Positions 48,039-55,922 of a stretch of DNA of 64,000 bases are shown here, piece after piece (the stretch's first letter is position 1; the number at the start of each line of letters is the position of its first letter). The notes under the pieces were generated by a model. The model saw only the letters and a list, made by a program, of their open reading frames with translations. It did not search any database and was not told the origin of the DNA. Position numbers and translations under genes: made by a program. Source of the stretch: Mucilaginibacter rigui. GTDB taxonomy: Bacteria > Bacteroidota > Bacteroidia > Sphingobacteriales > Sphingobacteriaceae. The stretch spans positions 1 to 64,000 of the forward strand of contig NZ_JACWMW010000006.1 of assembly GCF_014773275.1 (NCBI RefSeq). Reading direction: 5' to 3'.

Positions 48039-48057
48039 TTGATATTATAGATATACT

Positions 48058-48087
48058 AAAGCCTTGCAGCAATGCAGGGCTTTTTTG
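48058..48087 (+). terminator. dnaA terminator
   Basis: The stem aagccttgca / tgcagggctt (one G-T pair) around gcaa is followed by TTTTTT, a standard intrinsic terminator 20 bp after the dnaA stop. Confidence 0.8.
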
Positions 48088-48377
48088 TTTAGCAGCTTGT
48101 CATCCCAAAATGCTGTATTCAGCGCCGCTCAGAACGTCCCAAAATCGCCCTTAAAACGACCCAAAACGCCCCTGTTCGCTCAAAGTGTTCACGTTCACTG
48201 CCGTGAACGCGCGTGAACACCCTTATTAAACTCATAATCAACACCTTGAGTTTATACCGTACTTGCAAAATAGCGCCATCCATCGTTTATCATCTGGGTA
48301 TTACGCTCACTCCTACGTTCGGAATGACAGGTTTTGATTGAATTTTATTTAAATTGCAGCAACCAATCCTTTCAATT
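48088..48377. other. Gene-free region with palindromes
   Basis: There is no supported gene. It holds the nested GTTCAC palindrome (48185-48220) and what look like decayed remnants of dispersed repeats (tcatcccaaaatgctg near 48099; ttacgctc...ggaatgacag near 48301-48330). The rest is unremarkable. Confidence 0.5.
48185..48220. repeat. Nested GTTCAC palindrome, copy 2
   Basis: Outer arms gtgttcacg (48185-48193) and cgtgaacac (48212-48220) enclose GTTCAC-tgcc-GTGAAC. The inner palindrome is the exact reverse complement of the one at 8926-8953. This copy carries extra cgcg-type bases between the inner and outer right arms. Confidence 0.65.
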
Positions 48378-48833
48378 ATGAAAAAATTACTACTTGCAAC
48401 GTTGTTACTTGCGTTTACCGCCCCGGCCTTTTGCCAAACTGATAAAGACGATGTAAAAAAGGCCATTAATACCCTTTTTGATGGCATGCGTAAAGGCGAC
48501 AGCACCATGCTGCTCTCCGTATTTCATAAAGATATGGTGCTACAAAGCGCTGCTAACAAAAAGGATGGTTCGGCAGTGTTGATAACCGAAAAACCCGGCG
48601 ATTTTGTAAAACAGGTTGGCACCCCCCATAAAGAAATATACGACGAGCGCATTACCTGGGGCGACATTAAAATTGATGGCGCGCTGGCCAGTGTTTGGAC
48701 ACCCTACAAATTTTACCTGGGCACTGCTTTTAGCCATTGTGGTGTTAATTTTTTCCAGTTGATGAAAACCGCCGCCGGCTGGAAGATCATTTATATTGTT
48801 GATACCAGGCGCAAGGATAACTGCCCTGAGTAA
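48378..48833 (+). CDS. Secreted SnoaL/NTF2-like protein
   Basis: The 151-residue protein has signal peptide MKKLLLATLLLAFTAPAFCQ. The mature domain is NTF2-like (DUF4440/SnoaL type): DVKKAINTLFDGMRKGDSTMLLSVFHKDMVL at the start (helix then strand), then WGDIKIDGALASVWTPYKFYL and VNFFQLMKTAAGWKIIYIVDTRRK at the end. Such folds bind small molecules or act as isomerases; nothing here fixes a substrate. The ATG at 48378 starts the signal. Its stop directly abuts the convergent lytR-like stop with no spacer. Confidence 0.85.
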   Translation: MKKLLLATLLLAFTAPAFCQTDKDDVKKAINTLFDGMRKGDSTMLLSVFHKDMVLQSAANKKDGSAVLITEKPGDFVKQVGTPHKEIYDERITWGDIKIDGALASVWTPYKFYLGTAFSHCGVNFFQLMKTAAGWKIIYIVDTRRKDNCPE

Positions 48834-49565
48834 TTACTGATTCCCTATCCGTTTATAAAACCCGTCCCTATAGCTATCTCCTATTGGGATAATGGTTTCG
48901 CCGATAAAAATTCGACTGCGTTCTATATACGTGATGTGTTTAAAAGCCACAATAAAAGACTTGTGTACCCTTATAAAACCTGCAGGGGGTAACTGCTCTT
49001 CAACTTTTTTTAACGTTTGCAGGCTTAGTATCCTATCTGCACCGGTTTGTATGGATATATAATTTTGCAACCCCTCAATGTATAAAACATCATCAAGGTT
49101 AACCTTTTGTATGCGGTTCTCTGTTTTAACAAACAGGTAAGTAGCTGTATTTTGCCGCTCGGCATTTTCAACACTTGCAGCCGGAAACGGTGCATCTGCA
49201 TTTTTAGGTTGTAAAATATGCATTGCTTTTTCTGCCGCGCGGTAAAACCTATCAAATGCTATAGGCTTTAGCAGGTAATCAACAACATCATGCTCATAAC
49301 CATCAAGCGCGTATTTAGAATAGGCCGTTGTTAAAACAACCTTACTATGCCTCCCGGCAATTTTGATGAACTGCAACCCATTTAACTCGGGCATTTGTAT
49401 ATCCAAAAAAACCAGGTGAATAGTTTGTGTTCTAAGGATACTCAACCCGTCAATAGGGTTTGTGGTTGTTGCTGCCAATTCTAAAAATGGAATTTTCTTA
49501 ATATAATCGGCCAGTATATCTATAGCAAGCGGCTTATCATCAACTATAAGGCATTTTATATTCAT
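48834..49565 (-). CDS. LytTR family response regulator
   Basis: The 243-residue two-component regulator's receiver domain has the acidic pair in CLIVDDKPLAID, phospho-acceptor Asp in LVFLDIQMPELNG (about 55) and the switch/Lys region LLKPIAFDRFYRA. The C-terminal LytTR DNA-binding domain includes DVLYIEGLQNYISIQT and FIRVHKSFIVAFKHI. Its start overlaps the histidine kinase stop (ATGA), so the two form a cognate pair. Targets are unknown; the divergent DUF4932 gene beyond the kinase is a candidate. Confidence 0.93.
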   Translation of the reverse strand: MNIKCLIVDDKPLAIDILADYIKKIPFLELAATTTNPIDGLSILRTQTIHLVFLDIQMPELNGLQFIKIAGRHSKVVLTTAYSKYALDGYEHDVVDYLLKPIAFDRFYRAAEKAMHILQPKNADAPFPAASVENAERQNTATYLFVKTENRIQKVNLDDVLYIEGLQNYISIQTGADRILSLQTLKKVEEQLPPAGFIRVHKSFIVAFKHITYIERSRIFIGETIIPIGDSYRDGFYKRIGNQ

Positions 49566-50623
49566 TGGCTCAATTTTAAAACTAATTTAACCATGTAAAA
49601 CCCGCCCTGGTCTTTTACTACCAGTTCGTGCTTATCAGCATATGTTAATTGCAGCCGCCTGCGTACATTGTTTAAACCAATACCGCCGGTGGTATCCTTA
49701 AGGCTATTGTTCTTTTTGTTGCTCACGTAGAAAATTATGCCCGTGTTGTCTGCGTGTAAATATATCTCAACAGGGTTGTCCGGATCATTAAGAACGCCGT
49801 GCTTAAAAGCATTTTCAACAAAGGCAATAAATATAAGCGACGCTATCTGCTGGTCGCCGATGTACCCCTCCTGTATAAAATTAACATAAGCTACACCTTT
49901 GGCGCTTATCCGTTGCAGGGCTATTACATTTTCCAGGTATTCTGCCTCGCGGTTCAGGGGCATAAAATCTTCGTTCCCATCGCGCAGCATGTAACGCAGC
50001 ATTACCGATAGTTTTAGCAATGCCTCGGGCGCCTGTTCAGATCTCTGATAAGTAAGCGCATAAATATCATTAATGGCGTTAAACAAAAAATGCGGGTTAA
50101 CCTGCGACCGCAGGAAAGCAAGTTCGGTGGTCAGTTTTTCTTTTTGAAGCTCCTGGTGGCGGCGGCTGTTCTTATACCAGTTCTCTACAAAGAAAAAGAT
50201 GAGCCCGTAAATAAAATAACCCGGGAAGTAATATAAGATCACATTGCGTGCAAAATCAGTTAAAGGCCATTCATGCCCCCTGTAATTATCAAACCCTAAT
50301 ACCGGCAAAAAGAAGCCATACTCGAGTACGTAGCGCAGCACAATAATAAATACTATTGTACATACGATATATAAGACTGCCTTTATATAATTTTTAAAAA
50401 CAAAAAATTGCGGGGCTATAAACAAGTAACTGCAATAAAAGCAGCAGGCAAGTATTAAGGTATAACCTGTTTCAATAAGTAAATACTTGATGTATAAACT
50501 GGCATCATGAGGTACCGACAGGTAGGAAGAAAACAGGTTAAGAGTAAACTTATTATAAGATGTGTTTATAATGAGCAGCACCCAAAATACTATATGTAAA
50601 AGTACAATATACTTTTTCTTCAT
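49562..50623 (-). CDS. LytS/YehU-type sensor histidine kinase
   Basis: The 353-residue membrane kinase has four hydrophobic helices in the first 150 residues with little periplasmic sequence. The His_kinase domain follows, with phospho-acceptor His in LRSQVNPHFLFNAINDIYAL (about 195-214), then an HATPase domain with IAFVENAFKHGVLND and GGIGLNNVRRRLQLTY. This is the standard 5TM-less LytS-like layout of Bacteroidota. It is coupled to the LytTR regulator downstream. A -7-like TATATTTA precedes it (50630-50637). Confidence 0.92.
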   Translation of the reverse strand: MKKKYIVLLHIVFWVLLIINTSYNKFTLNLFSSYLSVPHDASLYIKYLLIETGYTLILACCFYCSYLFIAPQFFVFKNYIKAVLYIVCTIVFIIVLRYVLEYGFFLPVLGFDNYRGHEWPLTDFARNVILYYFPGYFIYGLIFFFVENWYKNSRRHQELQKEKLTTELAFLRSQVNPHFLFNAINDIYALTYQRSEQAPEALLKLSVMLRYMLRDGNEDFMPLNREAEYLENVIALQRISAKGVAYVNFIQEGYIGDQQIASLIFIAFVENAFKHGVLNDPDNPVEIYLHADNTGIIFYVSNKKNNSLKDTTGGIGLNNVRRRLQLTYADKHELVVKDQGGFYMVKLVLKLSQ

Positions 50624-50825
50624 TGGGTAAATATAGAAGGATACCCCTGTTTTTTAAATTTCAATATATGAATTGTTCATAGTTAGTGATAAACCGTATG
50701 ATATAACTGACGAACCCTTATTACGGGCGTTTAGCGTTCGTCAATAAATTTGGTTTGTTCATCAACTTCAATTGCAGCATAGTTGGTAAGCATTCACATT
50801 TGTGATCAAATCATATCACAAAAAA

Positions 50826-51890
50826 ATGAAAAGATCAATAATTGCCAGTCTGCTTTTTTTACTGCCTTTGTTTGCAGTATGCCAGGAAAAGCTAACCGTA
50901 ACCGTTCATCCAGGGGTTGAACTGTTTACCATTGTACAAATACTTGCCGATCAGTATCCCAAACCAAACCCATCTGCCTATACTACAGAAGTAATGGCAT
51001 ATTTTGAAAAATACAAAGACCACCCCGCTGTTAAAAAAGCTGCTTCTTTTAAACAGGTGTATACCGATATGGTAGAACTTGGCTGGTGCATGAGCGATTT
51101 CCCCAACATAAAGATCCATGAGCCGGATAGCGATATAAACTGGTATAAATTTAACGGGAAAGAAAATACGCTGGAATATATAAAACTTTGCCGCGACTTT
51201 TTTAATGATACCAAATTTTGGGACTTTTACCAGCAACATATACCCCGTTATACCAAATGGGGTAACGAGTTAAAACTTAAGGTAGACTCGGGCCAGTACA
51301 TAAAAAATTTGGAGGATTTTTATAAATATAAAGCCGATGCAAAATGGTATATCTGTATCGATCCGTTGAATAGCTGGGGATCACATGCTATTATGACGAA
51401 AACTTTAAACCCCCAGTTTTCTGATCTGCTGGTGTACAATACCGGTTATTTTAACAGGAATGGCAAGGCAGATGCAGACCCTGTTTTTGAATTCAGGGAT
51501 TTTGAGAACCTGGTTTGGCATGAGGGCAGCCATGTTTACATTAACGCGTTAATAAGCAAGTACCAAAAACAAATTGATGAAATGGAATACCTGTTTAATA
51601 AGGATGATGACGGAATGAAGCGCAATAATATTGGCACATGGCGATATTGCTTTGATGAGAACATGGTGCGGTCAATTACAGCAGCGCTTTACAAAAAATA
51701 CCGTACCGAACGTTTGTACAAACGCCAGATAGCTAAAGAAATTTTAAGCGATTTTATTTATGTAGATGAACTCACCCCGTTTATTTATACTAATTATCTC
51801 AACAGCAATAAGTACAAGGATTTCGCCGATTTTTTTCCGCAGGTGCTAAAATTCCTGAAAGAAAAGCATCCGGCAAAGCCTGTCAGATAA
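50826..51890 (+). CDS. Secreted DUF4932 protein with HExxH, putative zinc metalloprotease
   Basis: The 354-residue protein has signal peptide MKRSIIASLLFLLPLFAVCQ and a DUF4932-type body: VHPGVELFTIVQILADQYPKPN at the start, and the putative zinc-binding helix WHEGSHVYINALI (HEGSH at about 232-236) preceded by FRDFENLV. A downstream Glu-rich helix (EILSDFIYVDELTPFIYTNY) could supply the third ligand. The fold and site suggest a gluzincin-like peptidase; activity is unproven. The ATG at 50826 starts the signal. It is divergent from the sensor kinase pair. Confidence 0.82.
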   Translation: MKRSIIASLLFLLPLFAVCQEKLTVTVHPGVELFTIVQILADQYPKPNPSAYTTEVMAYFEKYKDHPAVKKAASFKQVYTDMVELGWCMSDFPNIKIHEPDSDINWYKFNGKENTLEYIKLCRDFFNDTKFWDFYQQHIPRYTKWGNELKLKVDSGQYIKNLEDFYKYKADAKWYICIDPLNSWGSHAIMTKTLNPQFSDLLVYNTGYFNRNGKADADPVFEFRDFENLVWHEGSHVYINALISKYQKQIDEMEYLFNKDDDGMKRNNIGTWRYCFDENMVRSITAALYKKYRTERLYKRQIAKEILSDFIYVDELTPFIYTNYLNSNKYKDFADFFPQVLKFLKEKHPAKPVR

Positions 51891-51924
51891 GTTGTAACTG
51901 CCTGATGGGCGGGGATAACAAGAT

Positions 51925-51955
51925 AGCCCGGCTGCTTACGCAACCGGGCTTTTTC
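51925..51955 (+). terminator. Terminator after the DUF4932 gene
   Basis: agcccgg (51925-51931) and ccgggct (51944-51950) pair around ctgcttacgcaa-type sequence, followed by ttttcc. The same hairpin with one base changed recurs at 53058-53101. Confidence 0.75.
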
Positions 51956-52074
51956 CGTCTTTTGTTATTTAATATCCGGCCTCTCTCCCTTTGTAACATT
52001 TTGATTATCAAAAATTAACCGGGTTACTATTGATTGGTGATTGGTATCAATACTAACCCAATAAATCAACAATT

Positions 52075-52944
52075 ATGAAAGTAAAGATCTTTATCGCGAT
52101 AGCAGGTATAGCCCTGCTCGCAGCCTGTAAAGGCAGGAATGGCAGTTATGAAATTGCAAACAACAGCAGCAGTGCCGATACAGCAAGCGTTAGCAGCGCG
52201 AGTGACACCTTGGCCGACGCCAAACCAAAACTGGTAAAAACAGCCGACATGAGTTTTAAGGTGAAAAGCGTGCAGCAAACCGGCGATTCTATTGCACACA
52301 TAACAGCTAAATTAAATGGGTTAGTGATACATCACCAGATGGGTTCATCAATTGAGCGCAGTGAGGATATCAGGCTGAGCAACGATTCGGTTATGCGGGT
52401 ATCGGCGTTTAACACCACCGCCGATATGACGGTGAAGATCCCATCAGAAAAGCTGGAAGACTTTATGAACCATGTAAGCCACATGGGCATTTATGTAACA
52501 GCGCGCAAAATGGATATTGAGGATAAATCGCTGGATTACCTGTCGGCGAAGTTAAAACTAAAGAACCGCCGAGAAATGGTTGCCCAGCAAAAAACCGGTA
52601 AAATAAAAATTAAGGACCCCGAAGCTGTATTGTGGTTAAAGGATGATATGATTGACGGGCAGATCAGCAATCAAAAAATTGACGAGGCGGTAAACTTTAG
52701 CGTAGTAAGCCTTAACTTTTACCAAAGCAACACCATTTATAAAGAACGCATTGCTAATGACGACCCATCGGCATACAAAATGCCTTTCTTTAACAGGCTG
52801 CTAATGGCAATAAGCAATGGCTGGTATTTATTTACCGAACTAATACTTGGCATTGCTAATTTGTGGGTATTGATATTAGCGGGTGTAGGTATTTGGATGG
52901 CGTTTAGGGTTTATAAAAGGAAGTACCCTGCGTTGAAAGTATAA
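52075..52944 (+). CDS. DUF4349 lipoprotein
   Basis: The 289-residue predicted lipoprotein has signal MKVKIFIAIAGIALLAAC (lipidated Cys18) and a Ser-rich linker (NNSSSADTASVSSASD). The DUF4349 domain follows (KTADMSFKVKSVQQTGDSIAHI, and VRVSA...DMTVKIPSEKLEDFMNHV), with a coiled-coil-like helix (LDYLSAKLKLKNRREMVAQQ) and a C-terminal transmembrane helix (LILGIANLWVLILAGVGIWMAF, about 258-279) ending in basic residues. Lipid anchor plus C-terminal helix would tether it at both ends. The function is unknown. Confidence 0.88.
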   Translation: MKVKIFIAIAGIALLAACKGRNGSYEIANNSSSADTASVSSASDTLADAKPKLVKTADMSFKVKSVQQTGDSIAHITAKLNGLVIHHQMGSSIERSEDIRLSNDSVMRVSAFNTTADMTVKIPSEKLEDFMNHVSHMGIYVTARKMDIEDKSLDYLSAKLKLKNRREMVAQQKTGKIKIKDPEAVLWLKDDMIDGQISNQKIDEAVNFSVVSLNFYQSNTIYKERIANDDPSAYKMPFFNRLLMAISNGWYLFTELILGIANLWVLILAGVGIWMAFRVYKRKYPALKV

Positions 52945-52948
52945 TACC

Positions 52949-53042
52949 CGTCATTGCGAGCGATAGCGTGGCAATCTTCGATAGAACAGTAGGCTACAAG
53001 CATGTCGAGGATTGCCACATCGCTACGCTCTTCGCAATGAAG
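52949..53042. repeat. TCATTGCGAG-family palindrome, paired copy (element C)
   Basis: The left arm reads tcattgcgagcgatagcgtg and continues gcaatcttcgat; the right arm, reverse-complemented, reads tcattgcgaagagcgtagcg and continues atgtggcaatcctcg. A 90-bp hairpin-like copy with no internal gene, between the DUF4349 and ettA genes. Confidence 0.6.
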
Positions 53043-53057
53043 CGCGGGGAGTTATGC

Positions 53058-53101
53058 ATACAAGAAAGCCCGGTTGCTTACGCAACCGGGCTTTCTTGTA
53101 T
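53058..53101. terminator. Perfect 20-bp hairpin between DUF4349 and ettA genes
   Basis: Arms 53058-53077 and 53082-53101 are exact reverse complements around TTAC. The core gcccggttgc-ttac-gcaaccgggc nearly repeats the hairpin at 51925. It lies between convergent genes and is likely a bidirectional terminator. Confidence 0.75.
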
Positions 53102-53127
53102 CTTGATTCTTGTGTCTTAACTCTAAC

Positions 53128-54810
53128 TTACACCGTAAGCTTTTTATACTTAAGCCTTTTGGGTGTTACATCGCCAACACGTTTCTTATAGTTTTCCTCA
53201 TAGTCGCTGTAGTTACCCTCAAAAAAGTAAACCTGCGAATTACCCTCAAAGGCCAGGATGTGGGTACAAACCCTATCCAGGAACCAACGGTCGTGGCTGA
53301 TAATTACCGCGCAGCCGCCAAAGTTTTCTAAAGCTTCCTCTAATGATCGTAATGTATTTACGTCGATATCATTGGTCGGCTCATCCAGCAGTAACACATT
53401 CGATCCTTTTTTAAGCGTGATGGCTAAATGTACGCGGTTACGTTCACCACCCGATAACACACCAACTTTTTTCTGCTGATCGGCACCGTTAAAATTGAAC
53501 TTGGATACATAAGCGCGCGAATTTAGCGGGCGGTTACCTACCATAATATTATCCAATCCGTCAGTCACGTTTTCCCAAACAGATTTATTGGGGTCAAGGT
53601 CGTCATGCATCTGGTCAACATAACCCAGGGCAACCGTATCGCCTACACGGAAAGTACCTGCATCCGGCTTATCCTGCCCGGTTATCAGGCGGAACAGTGT
53701 AGTTTTACCCGCACCATTAGGGCCAATGATACCTACTATACCCGCAGGTGGTAACGAGAAGTTAAGGTTTTCAAATAACACCTTATCGCCATAAGCCTTG
53801 GTAACGCCATTGGCCTCGATAACGATATTACCCAAACGCGGGCCCGGCGGGATAAACAGCTCCAGTTTTTCTTCCCTTTCCTTTGTTTCTTCCGATGCCA
53901 GTTTCTCGTAGTTTGACAGACGTGCCTTTCCCTTTGCATGGCGGCCTTTAGCGCCCATACGCACCCATTCCAGCTCACGCTCCAGGGTTTTCTGGCGTTT
54001 GCTCTCGGTTTTCTCTTCCTGTGCTAAACGTTTTGATTTTTGTTCAAGCCATGACGAGTAATTCCCCTTCCATGGTAAGCCTTCGCCACGGTCAAGTTCC
54101 AGTATCCAGCCGGCAACATTATCCAGGAAATACCTATCGTGTGTTACCGCTATAACTGTCCCTTTATATTGTTTAAGGTGCTGCTCCAACCAGTCGATAG
54201 ATTCGGCATCTAAGTGGTTGGTAGGCTCATCAAGCAATAAAACATCCGGTTCCTGTAAAAGCAGGCGGCATAAAGCCACGCGGCGGCGCTCACCACCCGA
54301 TAGTACCGAAATCTTCGTATCCGGCTCAGGGCATCGCAGGGCATCCATAGCGCGTTCTAATTTGGTATCAAGCTCCCAGGCGTTAACAGCATCGATCTGA
54401 TCCTGCAGCTCGCCCTGGCGGGCCATCAGCTTATCCATTTTATCGGCATCGCTATAATATTCTTCCAGTCCGAATTTCTCGTTGATGTCTTCGTATTCTT
54501 TAAGCAGTGCAGTGGTAGCGGCCACCCCCTCTTCAACAATTTCCTTAACGGTTTTGTCGGGGTCAAGTTCTGGCTCCTGGCTCAGGTAGCCAACAGTATA
54601 ACCCGGCGAAAAAACCACTTCGCCTATATTTGTCTTATCAATACCTGCAATAATTTTCAACAATGATGATTTACCCGAACCGTTTAAGCCGATAACACCA
54701 ATTTTAGCGCCGTAAAAAAACGACAGGTAAATATTTTTTAATACTGTTTTTTGAGGTGGGTAAACTTTGCTTACCCCTGCCATTGAAAATATGATCTTTT
54801 CGTCTGCCAT
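53128..54810 (-). CDS. ettA: Energy-dependent translational throttle protein EttA (ABC-F)
   Basis: This ABC-F ATPase binds the ribosomal E site and gates the first elongation step by ATP/ADP ratio. The 560 residues have two ABC domains: GLNGSGKSSLLKIIAG (about 39-54), LSGGERRRVALCRLL, DEPTNHLDAESIDWLE, then GPNGAGKTTLFRLITG (about 355-370), LSGGERNRVHLAI and DEPTNDIDVNTLRSLEEAL. The inter-domain helical linker (GAKGRHAKGKARLSNYEKL) and arm region are EttA-like. A perfect -7 box TATATTTG lies at 54840-54847. Confidence 0.95.
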   Translation of the reverse strand: MADEKIIFSMAGVSKVYPPQKTVLKNIYLSFFYGAKIGVIGLNGSGKSSLLKIIAGIDKTNIGEVVFSPGYTVGYLSQEPELDPDKTVKEIVEEGVAATTALLKEYEDINEKFGLEEYYSDADKMDKLMARQGELQDQIDAVNAWELDTKLERAMDALRCPEPDTKISVLSGGERRRVALCRLLLQEPDVLLLDEPTNHLDAESIDWLEQHLKQYKGTVIAVTHDRYFLDNVAGWILELDRGEGLPWKGNYSSWLEQKSKRLAQEEKTESKRQKTLERELEWVRMGAKGRHAKGKARLSNYEKLASEETKEREEKLELFIPPGPRLGNIVIEANGVTKAYGDKVLFENLNFSLPPAGIVGIIGPNGAGKTTLFRLITGQDKPDAGTFRVGDTVALGYVDQMHDDLDPNKSVWENVTDGLDNIMVGNRPLNSRAYVSKFNFNGADQQKKVGVLSGGERNRVHLAITLKKGSNVLLLDEPTNDIDVNTLRSLEEALENFGGCAVIISHDRWFLDRVCTHILAFEGNSQVYFFEGNYSDYEENYKKRVGDVTPKRLKYKKLTV

Positions 54811-54839
54811 AAATTTTACGTATTTCTGCTTAGGGAGAG

Positions 54840-54847
54840 CAAATATA
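54840..54847 (-). promoter_or_regulatory. -7 box for ettA
   Basis: TATATTTG on the minus strand is a perfect TAnnTTTG match, 29 bases before the ettA ATG. No TTTG is evident at the expected distance. Confidence 0.5.
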
Positions 54848-54927
54848 TGATTTCAGAAATGCCTTAAGAATATAAACCTGAAATTAGTAAGGCAATTCAG
54901 TATTCAAATAGTAAGTGACATTTACGT

Positions 54928-55449
54928 TCACCTTATATATACTACAGGCGGCTTTGTTGAAATCATCATCAATATAGTATCTGGAAAGGCCGACTTAAAG
55001 TACGGCATTTCTTCCGCTTTAATTATTGTTACTTTTTTTACGTATTTAGAGGGAATGCGAACTCCCAATGTATCTGTTATTAACTTTTCATCTATAAAAT
55101 ATAGTATTGATTTATTCCCTTTATTTTCGGAAAGGTTTGCAATCAAAATATCATTTAGCGACATACGTTTATCTTTTAGAAGATCTACAAGCGTATTGTG
55201 CTTTTTCAGAGTAATATAAATGGCTCCTTGTTGATATACTTTATCCTTTTTTACAAAAATGTTTAAAATGTCATTCGGATCGAGCCAACTTAAATAATTC
55301 ATACCTGAATTACTATCCATCTTTACCGAATCTATGAACACAATTAACGGTGCAGGCGTTCTTTCGCGGGGATTGGGTAGCAATATATTATTTTGTGCAT
55401 TTGCCTTTACAGCAATTGTAGCCAACAAACTAATTAACAACCATTTCAT
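54928..55449 (-). CDS. Secreted protein of unknown function (173 aa)
   Basis: The signal peptide is MKWLLISLLATIAVKANAQ. The mature part begins NNILLPNPRERTPAPLIVFIDSVKMDS, and the VFIDS segment plus ILNIFVKKDKVYQQGAIYITLKK recalls the plug-like fold of Bacteroidota TonB-receptor N-termini, but it is only 150 residues and has no barrel. No motif fixes a function. A/T-rich codon use is visible compared with neighbours. It stands alone, convergent with nothing and 118 bp from ettA's start on the same strand. Confidence 0.65.
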   Translation of the reverse strand: MKWLLISLLATIAVKANAQNNILLPNPRERTPAPLIVFIDSVKMDSNSGMNYLSWLDPNDILNIFVKKDKVYQQGAIYITLKKHNTLVDLLKDKRMSLNDILIANLSENKGNKSILYFIDEKLITDTLGVRIPSKYVKKVTIIKAEEMPYFKSAFPDTILMMISTKPPVVYIR

Positions 55450-55922
55450 ATTTTGAGCGTTTTTAACATAGATGCAATTATGGTGTCAATTCCATAACTT
55501 TTTCATCATTAATTCATCACTTAATTTGTATCTTTCAATGTAAATCGCTTGGTTTGTTAAAGGCGCAGGTATTTGCAGCAACCTTTCCACCAGGCATGCC
55601 GTATTGTCATATATAGAGTGACTATTTGCCCTGCTTATTATAATAGATTAATATAACTCGTAACCGGGTTAAACTATTTGATGATCATCGTATCAAATAA
55701 TAACAGTTTAACCATTTAATATTAGTACTCAAGGCGTTTTGTGGGTTTCAGGAATAAAATCCCGGTTGTTTTAGTTTAATTTTAACAGGCCTTATATCAT
55801 TAAATTGTCTGTTTACGGTAAAGCTAAAAAGTTGGCAATATTGTTGATAAATGTTATAACAATCGCCTTGACAGATAAAAACAAATTTATAGATTAGGAC
55901 GATCATAATCAGAAAGGTATAT
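55450..55922. other. Gene-free region upstream of clpC
   Basis: No gene is seen in 473 bp. It holds a compound palindrome (55667-55713). The sequence agaaaggtatat directly before the clpC ATG could be a weak ribosome-binding site. No perfect TAnnTTTG with a matching TTTG was found. Confidence 0.45.
55667..55713. promoter_or_regulatory. Compound palindrome upstream of clpC
   Basis: ggttaaact-ATTTGAT (55667-55682) pairs with ATCAAAT (55692-55698) and agtttaacc (55705-55713), with a 9-base centre and six unpaired bases between the right arms. Located 210 bp upstream of the clpC ATG, it may be an operator or a mobile palindrome. Confidence 0.5.
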
